The translations under genes and the position numbers were made by a program. A stretch of 64,000 nucleotides of DNA from NCBI RefSeq assembly GCF_023716865.1, contig NZ_CP092417.1, forward strand, positions 1,156,001 to 1,220,000, read 5' to 3'. Of this stretch, positions 46,822 through 55,788 are shown in pieces. Numbering within the stretch: the stretch's first letter is position 1; each line of letters begins with the position of its first letter. The notes under the pieces were generated by a model, which saw nothing but the letters and a program-made list of their open reading frames with translations, did no database searches and was not told where the DNA came from. The DNA comes from Endozoicomonas sp. SCSIO W0465. GTDB lineage: Bacteria > Pseudomonadota > Gammaproteobacteria > Pseudomonadales > Endozoicomonadaceae.

Positions 46822-47050
46822 TGTCCAGATCCTCAGGGTCATGATGAACGACAGGAATACCCTGTGTCCCCAGCATCTGGATAAAATCAGCAAGGGAAAG
46901 ACGGGCTATCCTGGCTCCTTTATCAAGAGTTACCACGTCATTTCGAAATAAATGAATGGCCAGATTGAGCGCTACTCCCTGCTCCAGCAGTTCTTCTGTA
47001 AACACCATGCCCTGAATAAAGACTGTGCCAATCACCGTTCGACCGTGCAT
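46799..47050 (-). CDS. UPF0175 family antitoxin-like protein
   Basis: About 83 residues with the UPF0175 pattern: a helical segment (TEELLEQGVALNLAIHLFRND), then LDKGARIARLSLADFIQMLG and the GIPVVHHDPEDLDSDLE tail. Such proteins pair with DUF3368 PIN toxins, whose remnant follows directly with overlap. Start uncertain: ATG 47048-47050 or 47006-47008. The usual N-terminus appears displaced by a palindromic-repeat fragment at 47065-47092, so expression may be altered. Confidence 0.65.
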   Translation of the reverse strand: MHGRTVIGTVFIQGMVFTEELLEQGVALNLAIHLFRNDVVTLDKGARIARLSLADFIQMLGTQGIPVVHHDPEDLDSDLENLR

Positions 47051-47151
47051 CCTGTGCCGAGCCGAAGGGCGCTCAGGGTGAACGGAGATAGTACATATCA
47101 AACTCATCGAAATGATGTACCAGTGCAAAAACCGGGGTCATATATGGTCTT

Positions 47152-47574
47152 TCATTGTCCATCATTATTAAAACTGCACATAACTTCCTCTGCGAACCCG
47201 TTAATTTCATCAACATGGTTTTCTATAACAGATTTGAGAATAGCTATGTTCAATTTTTGGTACTCATGGACAGCTATATTCCTGAACCCCACCATTTTTA
47301 TCATACTGACTGTGAGTGGGGCTGATACCAGTCCATGATCGTTTAGTAGCTGGAAAGATTCTCTGGCATTCTGGGGGATTCCCAATTTTTTCAGTTTGAT
47401 AACGTAGTTCGCCATATCCTGGGCGGCCTGGCACGCTCTCTGAATATTCAGAATTATAGAATCCTGCTGAGTGTAATTTGTGGCCAGTTCCGACTCATGA
47501 CCTTTGTATTCTTCATTAATACGGGCAATACAACGCTGAATGATTGAGTATTTGTTAAGAATAATGTCATTCAT
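47152..47574 (-). CDS. hepT: HepT-family (HEPN/DUF86) ribonuclease toxin
   Basis: A 140-residue all-helical HEPN protein with the catalytic R-x4-H-x-Y motif in FRNIAVHEYQKLN (~115-125). HepT cleaves RNA unless modified by its partner MntA. It overlaps mntA by 8 bp in the usual antitoxin-first order. The frame is complete. Confidence 0.85.
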   Translation of the reverse strand: MNDIILNKYSIIQRCIARINEEYKGHESELATNYTQQDSIILNIQRACQAAQDMANYVIKLKKLGIPQNARESFQLLNDHGLVSAPLTVSMIKMVGFRNIAVHEYQKLNIAILKSVIENHVDEINGFAEEVMCSFNNDGQ

Positions 47575-47971
47575 TACGCAGCCTTCTTTTTAAGTCGTCC
47601 AGGATTTCCCGTCTATCGTATTGTAGTTGCTGGTACAACGACATAACCTGGAGTTCGAATAAGTCACAAGTCAGGGTATCTTGCTGCCACAGCCAGAGTC
47701 CTGTGTTGATCACTTCATGCTGTAGTACAGTGGTTGCTGCGCGTAAATCTATCAGGTCAATATTGGTATTCACCTGGCTGGCTAGTGTCTGGGCGTTTTC
47801 CCATAGTTCAACCGGGTCAGCCATACCATCAATCAAAATACCCAAGTCTATGTCACTTTCTTTATTGGCTGTGCCGTTGGCATGGCTCCCAAAGAGCAGT
47901 ATACCTTGTAACAAGTCACCATAAGCTTGCCTGAGAAATGATACGATGACTGCCTTGCACAGTGGTTCCAT
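47567..47971 (-). CDS. mntA: MntA-family nucleotidyltransferase antitoxin
   Basis: A 134-residue minimal nucleotidyltransferase with GS-x10-D-x-D (GSHANGTANKESDIDLG, ~28-44) and a third acidic residue in NIDLIDLR (~70-77). MntA proteins AMPylate HepT on the tyrosine of its motif and neutralise it. Translational overlap with hepT supports an operon. This is the only intact toxin-antitoxin pair in the cluster. Confidence 0.87.
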   Translation of the reverse strand: MEPLCKAVIVSFLRQAYGDLLQGILLFGSHANGTANKESDIDLGILIDGMADPVELWENAQTLASQVNTNIDLIDLRAATTVLQHEVINTGLWLWQQDTLTCDLFELQVMSLYQQLQYDRREILDDLKRRLRNE

Positions 47972-47987
47972 TGGTGTGATATTAGCT

Positions 47988-48086
47988 CTATCGGTAATGA
48001 TTCAGGCAGCGTAACTTTTTTGCCGGGTTTTTCCAAGAGATATCGGGATCAGGGCGAGGGGAAAGGTTTTCATCCAACAGCAGCAT
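47988..48086 (-). pseudogene. N-terminal remnant of DUF5615 PIN-like toxin
   Basis: Starts MLLLDENLSPR, the hallmark N-terminus of DUF5615/Mut7-like PIN toxins, then loses similarity after ~12 residues and stops at ~32. Its ATG overlaps the stop of the DUF433 remnant by one base (TGATG), the normal coupled arrangement of this pair. Confidence 0.6.
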
Positions 48087-48283
48087 CAGGCTGCACCATC
48101 AATACTGTTTGCTGCAAAGAGCAAGGCTGCCTTGATCTCTATTGCTTTCAGGTTGGGGTGTTCGCCCAGAATTTCTTCATTACTCATGCCTTCAGCCAGA
48201 AAAAACGGGTCAGGTCTTTCATCGTGCATAATTGATTTATTGGATGTTCTGGAAATGAATGCATTTGATTTAATGAACAGCAC
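48086..48283 (-). pseudogene. DUF433 antitoxin remnant
   Basis: The last ~45 residues match the DUF433 end: FFLAEGMSNEEILGEHPNL and IEIKAALLFAAN. The conserved N-terminal half (with the G-x-P-x-I-x-G-T-R motif) is missing. It sits directly before the DUF5615 remnant, so this is a decayed DUF433-DUF5615 pair. Confidence 0.6.
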
Positions 48284-48792
48284 CGGGCCAACACCAACAC
48301 TTTCCTGAAAGCAACGCTACCGCCCACCACCTTTTCGCACCATGTTGGAACAGCGAGCCGTTAGCTTATAGAGGTCATGCGACAGCAGACTGCCAGACAT
48401 AAACCTGCAGACCTTCCTCCAGGAAGGCTAATGGTATTGGTTTTAGCCTGCCTTTTTCAAATCCATGCACAATCAATGCAGTACATTATAAACGATATTG
48501 CAATAAGAACAATCCCTTGTTATAGCTTTTTATTTTTAAGTATTTTTCGCGCAAATAGTGACCAGACGCGAATGAAAGCTACTCATTTCGCGTAGTCTTT
48601 ATGGCTTTAATGGAATATTTTTTCAGCCCCGCGGCGGCAACAGGGATTCTTTCGACCACGGAGACCATAAAGAGTGAATCAGGTAGAACCTCACGCTTCA
48701 GGGTCTTTATGCGAAATACTTGCGGTTGATGTCCTGAATCTTGGCCTCAGCTATCTTCTTTGGGGTATTTAGCGAAACAACCAGAATAAATT
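48284..48792. other. Gene-poor region with no supported CDS
   Basis: About 500 bp without a recognisable gene. A 26-codon minus-strand frame (48800-48720; MKFILVVSLNTPKK start) may be a fragment of a lost gene. The remainder is unexplained. Confidence 0.4.
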
Positions 48793-48966
48793 TCATATGG
48801 TTAGCTACTTACGCCTCGTTCCCACGCTCCGGAGGGTGTCGCAAAATCCTCGTTCCCACGCAGAGCGTGGGAACGAGATGTCCGGAGTGTTCGGAGGGTT
48901 TTGCGACAACCTCTCCGCGTGGGAACGAGATGTCCGGAGTGTCCGCAGGGTTTTGCGACAACCTCT
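48793..48966. repeat. Cluster of palindromic and tandem intergenic repeats
   Basis: First a half-copy of the 471-633 repeat (TTTCATATGGTTAGCTACTT), then repeated CTCGTTCCCACGC / GCGTGGGAACGAG palindromes. A 52-bp unit (GCGTGGGAACGAGATGTCCG … TTTTGCGACAACCTC) occurs twice in tandem, and part of it once in inverted orientation. This is a REP-like cluster immediately after the alpha-galactosidase gene. Confidence 0.8.
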
Positions 48967-51082
48967 AAACCTGGGAAATCTGAATGAGCAGGGCACTTTC
49001 TGGCTGCATGACTGGCATCATCAAACCTACTTGCTCCAGTAAGGCGGCACTCATTATGGCAGGCTCGGTCATCCAGGGTGGGCACTGTTTCATATAAATA
49101 TTGGAAGAACTGTTTTCCAATACCCGTACTTTGTAGTCTTTTGTCTGGTTCAGACCGGGAATCGGCAATGGTGCTGACATTGCATATTCCGGCATATCCA
49201 TCTGGGCAAACATCACCACCGCTTCCCGCTGGTCAAGGCTGACTACGCCCCAAGCTTGGGATTCCCTGTGCGCCGTGTCATACCGGAAGAAATCCCCTGT
49301 ATACAACAACTGACGTAAGGATTTGTACAGCGAAATGTACCTGGCAAAACCGCGCTTCTCTTCTTCACAAGCCCTTACCGGGTCCAGTTCAACCCCCATA
49401 TGGCCAAATAGGGCAGTTATACCTCGGAAGTCGGCATTGTGCTGGCGCCCGGTGGTATGACACAGTTTTGCCCCAATATGCGCACCGGTAATTTCCAGTG
49501 GAAAGAAGTAGCTGGCGCCGCGCTGGATGGTTTGCCGTTCAAGGGCATCGTTACAGTCGGAGGCCCAGAATCGCTGGGTGCGCTTGAGAATTTCAAAGTC
49601 CACACGGCCTCCGCCGCCGGAGCAGGTTTCAATTTCTACCATCGGGTGTCGCCTGCGCACCTCATCCACCAGACGGTAATATGCCTCAACATGACCATGA
49701 AAAGCTGCACGACAGTTGTTGGTTGGTTGCACCAGCTCCCGGTTCATATCCCACTTGATATAACGGATATCGTACCCGGTCAGCATGTTGTCCAAACGAT
49801 CCAGCACATAATCGAACGCTTCCGGTATTTGCAGGTTCAGCACATATTGGTTGCGAATGGTGACCTGTTCGTAGCCTTCGGTGTGCAGCATCCATTCAGG
49901 ATGGGCGCGGTAAAGATCGGAATCCGGGCTGATCATTTCCGGCTCAAACCAGAGTCCGAACTCCATACCGTGCTCTTTGACACAATTAATGATGGGTTGC
50001 AGGCCATTCGGGTATTTTTTTTCATCCAGATACCAGTCACCCAGAGCAGCTTTATCATCGTTGCGGCTCCGGAACCAGCCATCGTCAATGATAAAGCGTT
50101 CTACACCAATCTCAGCAGAAGAGCGCACCATCTTCATAATGTACTCAGGATCGTGGTTAAAATAGATGCCTTCCCACGTATTCAGATGCACCGGGCGTAC
50201 CTTTTGTGGTTCCGGGAAACGAACAATTTCATTGCGCACATGGCGATGGAAGTTCTGACTGATACCATTGAGTCCTTTATTACTGTAGGTGCTATATAGC
50301 GTCGGGGTACGATAGGACTCGCCGGGAATCAGTTCCACTTCACCAGGCATCAACAGTTCACCGGCCTGAAGATAACGACGACCGTCGCTCATTGCCTCGG
50401 CGTGGAAACGGTGATTGGCACTCCAGGCCAGATGAAAGCCATACACTTTACCAGCGGTTTCACTGAAGTTTGCCTGACCAATCATAATGCCGGGAAAGTG
50501 TTCATGGGATGTACGACCACGGCGGTTCTCCAGAATAAAGCCGCTACGATCCAGTTTCTTCCGCTCAGTCTGGAATTCATGGGTCCAGCGACCATGGAAG
50601 TACATAATCTCCCTGGCTATGGTTGGCAATAACAGTGTGTTGGTCAACTTATGCAGCTGATAATTACTGTTGCCTTCGTTGGTCAACTCAAGGTGGGTCG
50701 ACAGAACATGGGACTTCAGGTTCAGGGATAGATGAATATCCAGTTTCAGTGCTGCCAGCCGGTCACGGCACAGAAAAGAGACCTGCTGTCCATTCAGCAC
50801 GGTTTCTTCCAGTGTGAATTCCGGCGACCAGTTATCACCATTTCGACAGCCTTCCAGTCCCGGTGCTGTAAAGAGACCGCGGGCATGTTCCGGACAAAGG
50901 GATACGACAGTGTCTGTATCAATACGGGCCTGAGGCACCGGATGATGGTTGGCGGCAAAGAAGGTATCCAGATCGGTTCCTTCCGGTAAGCGTTTACCCC
51001 AGTAAAGCATCTCAGGGAGCGTCTTATCCGCTTTGATGACCAGACTGGTGGTCTCGGTATGCAAATGAAGTAGTTTATTCAT
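48965..51082 (-). CDS. Alpha-galactosidase, GH36 family
   Basis: A 705-residue GH36 enzyme of normal length. The catalytic nucleophile is D445 in YIKWDMNR and the acid/base D509 in FWASDCND. Other conserved blocks are IIDDGWF and ETCSGGGGR. No signal peptide, so it acts in the cytoplasm on imported alpha-galactosides such as melibiose or raffinose. It is last in a lacZ-melB-alpha-galactosidase operon; the 3' end abuts a repeat cluster. Confidence 0.95.
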   Translation of the reverse strand: MNKLLHLHTETTSLVIKADKTLPEMLYWGKRLPEGTDLDTFFAANHHPVPQARIDTDTVVSLCPEHARGLFTAPGLEGCRNGDNWSPEFTLEETVLNGQQVSFLCRDRLAALKLDIHLSLNLKSHVLSTHLELTNEGNSNYQLHKLTNTLLLPTIAREIMYFHGRWTHEFQTERKKLDRSGFILENRRGRTSHEHFPGIMIGQANFSETAGKVYGFHLAWSANHRFHAEAMSDGRRYLQAGELLMPGEVELIPGESYRTPTLYSTYSNKGLNGISQNFHRHVRNEIVRFPEPQKVRPVHLNTWEGIYFNHDPEYIMKMVRSSAEIGVERFIIDDGWFRSRNDDKAALGDWYLDEKKYPNGLQPIINCVKEHGMEFGLWFEPEMISPDSDLYRAHPEWMLHTEGYEQVTIRNQYVLNLQIPEAFDYVLDRLDNMLTGYDIRYIKWDMNRELVQPTNNCRAAFHGHVEAYYRLVDEVRRRHPMVEIETCSGGGGRVDFEILKRTQRFWASDCNDALERQTIQRGASYFFPLEITGAHIGAKLCHTTGRQHNADFRGITALFGHMGVELDPVRACEEEKRGFARYISLYKSLRQLLYTGDFFRYDTAHRESQAWGVVSLDQREAVVMFAQMDMPEYAMSAPLPIPGLNQTKDYKVRVLENSSSNIYMKQCPPWMTEPAIMSAALLEQVGLMMPVMQPESALLIQISQV

Positions 51083-51172
51083 GGCAACCTATGTTTCAGG
51101 AGCAGTGTAATATAGATAAAAGCCACATACCCTGAATTCAGGGCATGTGTGGTAATAGAGCAACAGGGAGTA

Positions 51173-52534
51173 TCAGGCAGGGTTCAGGACAAGGCTATAT
51201 TCCTGACTGAGCCGATCGTCCAAACGATAGGTTTTCTTGTAGATCACCGCACTGAGTATCACCAATACCGCAGGAATCAGGATCATCAGCACCTTCAGGC
51301 CGGTAATGGTGTCCGGTGACTGCACCTCGTTAGGTACATAACCAATCAGTGTCAGGCCAAAGCCAATCAGAAACCCGGCCATGGCACCGGCACCTTTCAC
51401 CAGCATGGTCTGGACGGAGAAAATAATGCTTTCACTGCGCAGGCCGGTTTTCTTCTCCCCATAATCCACCACGTCTGCCAGCATTACCGTGGACAGACCA
51501 TTAAACAGGCCGTTACCAAACTTCAGGGCAGCACCGGCCATACCGACCAGCACAGTGCTTTCAGGTGCAATAACACTGGAGCCGAACAATACGAGGCTGC
51601 ATATAATCGGGAATCCGCAAGCCAGTGGCCACATAAAACGACGGTCAACGACTTTGGCAATCCACGGGAACAGGAAGATACCGGAGAACTCGGCAATACC
51701 AGCCACCAGGGAAAACATCGGGAACAGTTCGGCCTTACCGATGGCGTAGGTAAAGTAATAAATGGCAAAACCGCCAATCAGCTGAATGGCAATATTAAAC
51801 GACAAGACAAAACCAATCAGGGATTTGAGTTGATCGTTGTTACCAATAATGCTCCTGACGTCTGCAACACCGAATTTTTCGCCAGAAATTTTTGTTTCCA
51901 CCTTTTCCCTGACCTGGAAGAAGGTAATCAGGGCGCTGGCAATAAAGGAGATAATGATACCGATACACAGGTAGAAGAAACCGCTGCCGTTATTTCCATC
52001 GCCCAACAGGCCAATGGCATGGAGACCATAGGTTCCCATGACCGTCCACGCAATGCTGGCAAAAATACGAGGCCAGACCACAAGGTGTTCACGCTCCTCA
52101 CGCTTCGAGGAAAGTGACGGAATCATGGACCAGTAGGGAATATCCATGATGGTGTACGTTACCCCCCAGAGAATATAGGTGATTGCAGCGTAAACGTAAG
52201 CGGCCATACCGGCAAAGTTGTGGGCACTGAATACCATCAGCAGAACAACTGAATTCGCCGCTGTACCGATCAGTATCCATGGGCGGAACTTACCGAACCG
52301 GGAGCGGGTATTATCGACAATCATCCCCATCATCGGATCAGTGAACGCATCGATAATTCTGGCCACCAGGAACAGCCCACCGACAAAAGCCGCAGACAGA
52401 CCGACAACGTCGGTATAGTAATACATCAAAAAGATGTAAATGATCGAGCAGGCAAAGTCTTTGCCCAAGGCTCCAAGTCCATAGGACGCTTTGGTCTTCA
52501 GCGTAATGTGCTGACTATCGGTTTGTGCATTCAT
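51173..52534 (-). CDS. melB: MelB-like sugar:cation symporter (GPH family)
   Basis: A 453-residue transporter with about twelve hydrophobic segments. It closely follows E. coli MelB: SYGLGALGKDF at the start, YYYTDVVGLS, the cation-site region ARIIDAFTDPMMG, TRSRFGKFRPWILIG, and VDYGEKKTGLRSESI. It probably imports melibiose, lactose or related galactosides with Na+ or H+. Its place between lacZ and the alpha-galactosidase supports a galactoside role. Confidence 0.93.
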   Translation of the reverse strand: MNAQTDSQHITLKTKASYGLGALGKDFACSIIYIFLMYYYTDVVGLSAAFVGGLFLVARIIDAFTDPMMGMIVDNTRSRFGKFRPWILIGTAANSVVLLMVFSAHNFAGMAAYVYAAITYILWGVTYTIMDIPYWSMIPSLSSKREEREHLVVWPRIFASIAWTVMGTYGLHAIGLLGDGNNGSGFFYLCIGIIISFIASALITFFQVREKVETKISGEKFGVADVRSIIGNNDQLKSLIGFVLSFNIAIQLIGGFAIYYFTYAIGKAELFPMFSLVAGIAEFSGIFLFPWIAKVVDRRFMWPLACGFPIICSLVLFGSSVIAPESTVLVGMAGAALKFGNGLFNGLSTVMLADVVDYGEKKTGLRSESIIFSVQTMLVKGAGAMAGFLIGFGLTLIGYVPNEVQSPDTITGLKVLMILIPAVLVILSAVIYKKTYRLDDRLSQEYSLVLNPA

Positions 52535-52613
52535 ATCGGCTACTTCTACTAGTTGTTATGATAAAACCGGACGGCCGGGTAGCACCCAGCCGACATCAAT
52601 GACAAACAAATGA

Positions 52614-55600
52614 TTAAGACAGGGCAAACTGCCAACGGTATTCACCATTGGCTAGCAGATATTCCGGCCGCACACTCGGAGTCCAGGAATCGTCGCCACC
52701 AATACCCATATGAAAGCCATCCAGATAGACGTAAACACCCTCACCGGTTTCCAGCTCGTTGGTATGGGTTGCTTTGGCCAGGGCTTGCTGACCGTAGCGA
52801 CTGACACTGAAGTGAAACTGTCCGGAAATATTGGCTGAACCAATATTCAGATGCCGTGTATCACAGCGCAGACCATTTTCACTTGGGAAGATATACGGCG
52901 TGTGCATATTTTCCATATTTAACGACCATCGACCAATATCCGCACTGCGACAGCGATCCGGATAGTTTTCGTGAGGGCCACGGCCAAACCAGCTGACCAC
53001 CTCCGGTTGTTCCTGCAGTTGCAGGCATGCACCGATGCGAGGCATTGGCGGCATGTCGCCATCAATCATCACCTCAACGGCAATATTCAACTCGCCAGCG
53101 GCGCTGAAGCGGTACGTCCAGATACTGCGAATCACTGTCTGCTCAGGGCGTTCCGGATGGGCGTAACCCTGGTGTGCCACTATCATGCCCTGCTCTGTGT
53201 CACATTCAACTAAAAGACAGCGATGTTGCAGGTTCGAGAGGCCAGCTTTTTCCCAGCGGGGCATCCAGGCGTTTGGATCCGGACGGTCCACTTCACTGAC
53301 ACCAATATCGTTATCCAGTGGCGCTCGGAAAAAGTTATCCGTCAGCGGTGCCAGCAGTTGCTCATTACCAGCTTTCAGCCAGCTCACCAGTTGTCCGCTG
53401 CGTCGGTCAATACTCCAGCGATTACTGCCAGCCGAGACTGAGAAGTGCCTGTCTGACTCGATAATGCTGGCTACTTTCTGAAGGCGAGGTGCAGCCGTTT
53501 GAGCAGAAAGAGAAGGTTTCAGCATGAATTGATAGCGTGCGACCTCATGACCAGCTTCAGACCAGTTGGTCGCTTTCGGCTGGATAATGGCCAGGTTCAG
53601 TCGGGGTTGTTTACCGGACATGACCAGCAACTGTTCAGACAGGGTCAGCAGGTCGGTCGCGCCCGGTGCAATGGCCAGGGTGATTTCTCCGCCAGTCAGA
53701 ACCCTGTCATCACCCATTACCTGCCACAGCAACTGATGGTTATCGGTCGAGGTAAAACAGGCTTCACTGGTCACTTTGATGGCTAATGGCTGAGTCGACA
53801 CTAGCTCAAAGGTGAACGGTTGCTGTACCCGTTTTGCTTCAAACAGTGCCGGGTGTGGGGTTTTGTCCGGAAAAACCAGGCCATTAATGCAGAACTGACG
53901 GTCATTGATGACATCCCCAAAGTCGCCACCATATGCCCAGAAGTGTTGACCGTTGTCGTCAAATTTATCCAGTCCCTGATCTACCCAATCCCAGATAAAA
54001 CCGCCCTGCAAACGGGGGTGGGTTCTGAATGCATCCCAGTACTCCCCAAAGCCACCCAGGCTATTGCCCATAGCGTGGGCATACTCGCAGAGAATAATCG
54101 GACGGGTTTCGTTGGGCATACCGATCCATTTGGTCAGTGCCCACTTATTCTTACCCAGGAACTGCTGTGGCTGATCCTGATGGGTTCGTCCGTACATCGG
54201 GCAGATAATATCCGTTGCCGGTGTGTCGGAGCAGCCACCTTCATACTGCACCGGACGGGATGGGTCTGTCCGTTTGGTCCACTGGTACATGGCGTCGTGG
54301 GCCGCTCCGTGGCCAGATTCATTGCCAAGGGACCAAATGATGATGGACGGGTGGTTAAAGTCCCGGCTCACCATGCGCATCATACGTTCAAGGAAAGCGT
54401 TGGCCCACAACGGGTCATCTGCCAGCTTGCGCATCGGGATCATGCCATGGGTTTCGATATTGGCCTCATCCACCACGTACAGCCCCAGGCGATCACAAAG
54501 CTGATAGAACGCAGGTTGATGCGGGTAGTGTGAGCAGCGCACCGCATTGAAGTTGTGCTGCTTCATCAGTATCAGATGTTGACGAAGATCCTCTGCGGTT
54601 TCAAAGTGCCCGGTTGTCGGGTTGTGCTCATGCTTGTTAACACCCCGAATCATCAGCGGCTTGCCGTTCAACTGCAGCTGACCATCCCTGATTTCTACCT
54701 TACGGAAACCAACGTCGTATGCTTCACTTTCAAGATCCATACCGGTCTGCGAATCGAACAGCATGACCGTCAAACGATAAAGGTTTGGCGCTTCAGCACT
54801 CCATTTAGCTGGATTGCTGACCGTCATATTGATGAACGTACGATTATCGTATCCACCGCGCTCATCCATCGGTGCTGTGCCAATGGCAGATGTGGTGCTG
54901 GCTACCACGTCGTCGCCAGAGTACAGAGTGCTACGAATCTTCAACCCCGCAGCATTTTCGGTATCAACCACGATGCTCAGAGTGCCATGCTCATAACGAT
55001 CATCCAGCCCCGGAGTAATGCGGACGTCACTCAACCGGTGTGCAGGCTTATTCAGGAGACGTACGGAGCGATAGATACCGCTCAGCCACCACATATCCTG
55101 ATCCTCCATGTAACTGCCATCGGACCAGCGCAACACCATAACACACAGTTTATTGTTGCCAGTGTGCAGGTAAGGGGTCAGGTCAAACTCGGCAGCCAGT
55201 CGGCTGTCCTGCGAATAACCTGCGGGTTGACCATTACACCAAAGATAAAAAGCACTGTTGACGCCATCAAAAATCACCCGTGTCTGACTGTCGTCTGACC
55301 ATTCGGACGGCAGGGTAAACACAGTTGAGTAACAGCCGGTAGGGTTTTCCGCCGGGACATAAGGGGGATTGCAGACAAATGGATATTTAACGTTGGTATA
55401 AATCGGCCGGTCATGGCCATGCAATTGCCAGTTAGCGGGAACCGGGATGGTTTGTGCCGGATCGGAGCCATCCCGTGCAAACGTTTCAGGCACCAGTTCC
55501 GGCCTATCATAGAGCGCAAATGCCCAGTCGCCGTCCAGACTCAACACCGATGAGCTCAACGTCTCATATCGTGCATCTGTTTCACTGCGCCAGCTGCTCA

Positions 55601-55676
55601 TGGGCGTGTGCGCTGGCAACCGGTTTCGTGAGTTGATTTGCGGGCTTTCCCAGTCACGTTGCATGGAATTGTTCAT
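52614..55676 (-). CDS. lacZ: Beta-galactosidase LacZ (GH2)
   Basis: A ~1020-residue GH2 enzyme of the long LacZ type. The acid/base Glu453 is in WSLGNESGHG and the nucleophile Glu531 in ILCEYAHAMGNS; the C-terminal Bgal small-chain domain is present. No signal peptide. It hydrolyses lactose or related beta-galactosides in the cytoplasm. The ATG at 55674-55676 has AGG six bases upstream. The natural regulator lies upstream but an IS1595 element now sits 113 bp from the start. Confidence 0.96.
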   Translation of the reverse strand: MNNSMQRDWESPQINSRNRLPAHTPMSSWRSETDARYETLSSSVLSLDGDWAFALYDRPELVPETFARDGSDPAQTIPVPANWQLHGHDRPIYTNVKYPFVCNPPYVPAENPTGCYSTVFTLPSEWSDDSQTRVIFDGVNSAFYLWCNGQPAGYSQDSRLAAEFDLTPYLHTGNNKLCVMVLRWSDGSYMEDQDMWWLSGIYRSVRLLNKPAHRLSDVRITPGLDDRYEHGTLSIVVDTENAAGLKIRSTLYSGDDVVASTTSAIGTAPMDERGGYDNRTFINMTVSNPAKWSAEAPNLYRLTVMLFDSQTGMDLESEAYDVGFRKVEIRDGQLQLNGKPLMIRGVNKHEHNPTTGHFETAEDLRQHLILMKQHNFNAVRCSHYPHQPAFYQLCDRLGLYVVDEANIETHGMIPMRKLADDPLWANAFLERMMRMVSRDFNHPSIIIWSLGNESGHGAAHDAMYQWTKRTDPSRPVQYEGGCSDTPATDIICPMYGRTHQDQPQQFLGKNKWALTKWIGMPNETRPIILCEYAHAMGNSLGGFGEYWDAFRTHPRLQGGFIWDWVDQGLDKFDDNGQHFWAYGGDFGDVINDRQFCINGLVFPDKTPHPALFEAKRVQQPFTFELVSTQPLAIKVTSEACFTSTDNHQLLWQVMGDDRVLTGGEITLAIAPGATDLLTLSEQLLVMSGKQPRLNLAIIQPKATNWSEAGHEVARYQFMLKPSLSAQTAAPRLQKVASIIESDRHFSVSAGSNRWSIDRRSGQLVSWLKAGNEQLLAPLTDNFFRAPLDNDIGVSEVDRPDPNAWMPRWEKAGLSNLQHRCLLVECDTEQGMIVAHQGYAHPERPEQTVIRSIWTYRFSAAGELNIAVEVMIDGDMPPMPRIGACLQLQEQPEVVSWFGRGPHENYPDRCRSADIGRWSLNMENMHTPYIFPSENGLRCDTRHLNIGSANISGQFHFSVSRYGQQALAKATHTNELETGEGVYVYLDGFHMGIGGDDSWTPSVRPEYLLANGEYRWQFALS

Positions 55677-55788
55677 CAATTACCTGTTACTACTGTCTTT
55701 TTTCCGGAGTTACAGAACATTTCATCGTTGGAGAAAACACGGACGAGAGTTTTCCAGAATTTTCAAATTTCAACAGAAGCATGATAAC

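Noticed and set aside
49439..50299. 286-codon ORF opposite the alpha-galactosidase, and similar ones opposite lacZ (53820-54533, 54555-55298)
   Set aside because: They lie wholly inside well-supported GH36 and GH2 genes and show no recognisable domain.
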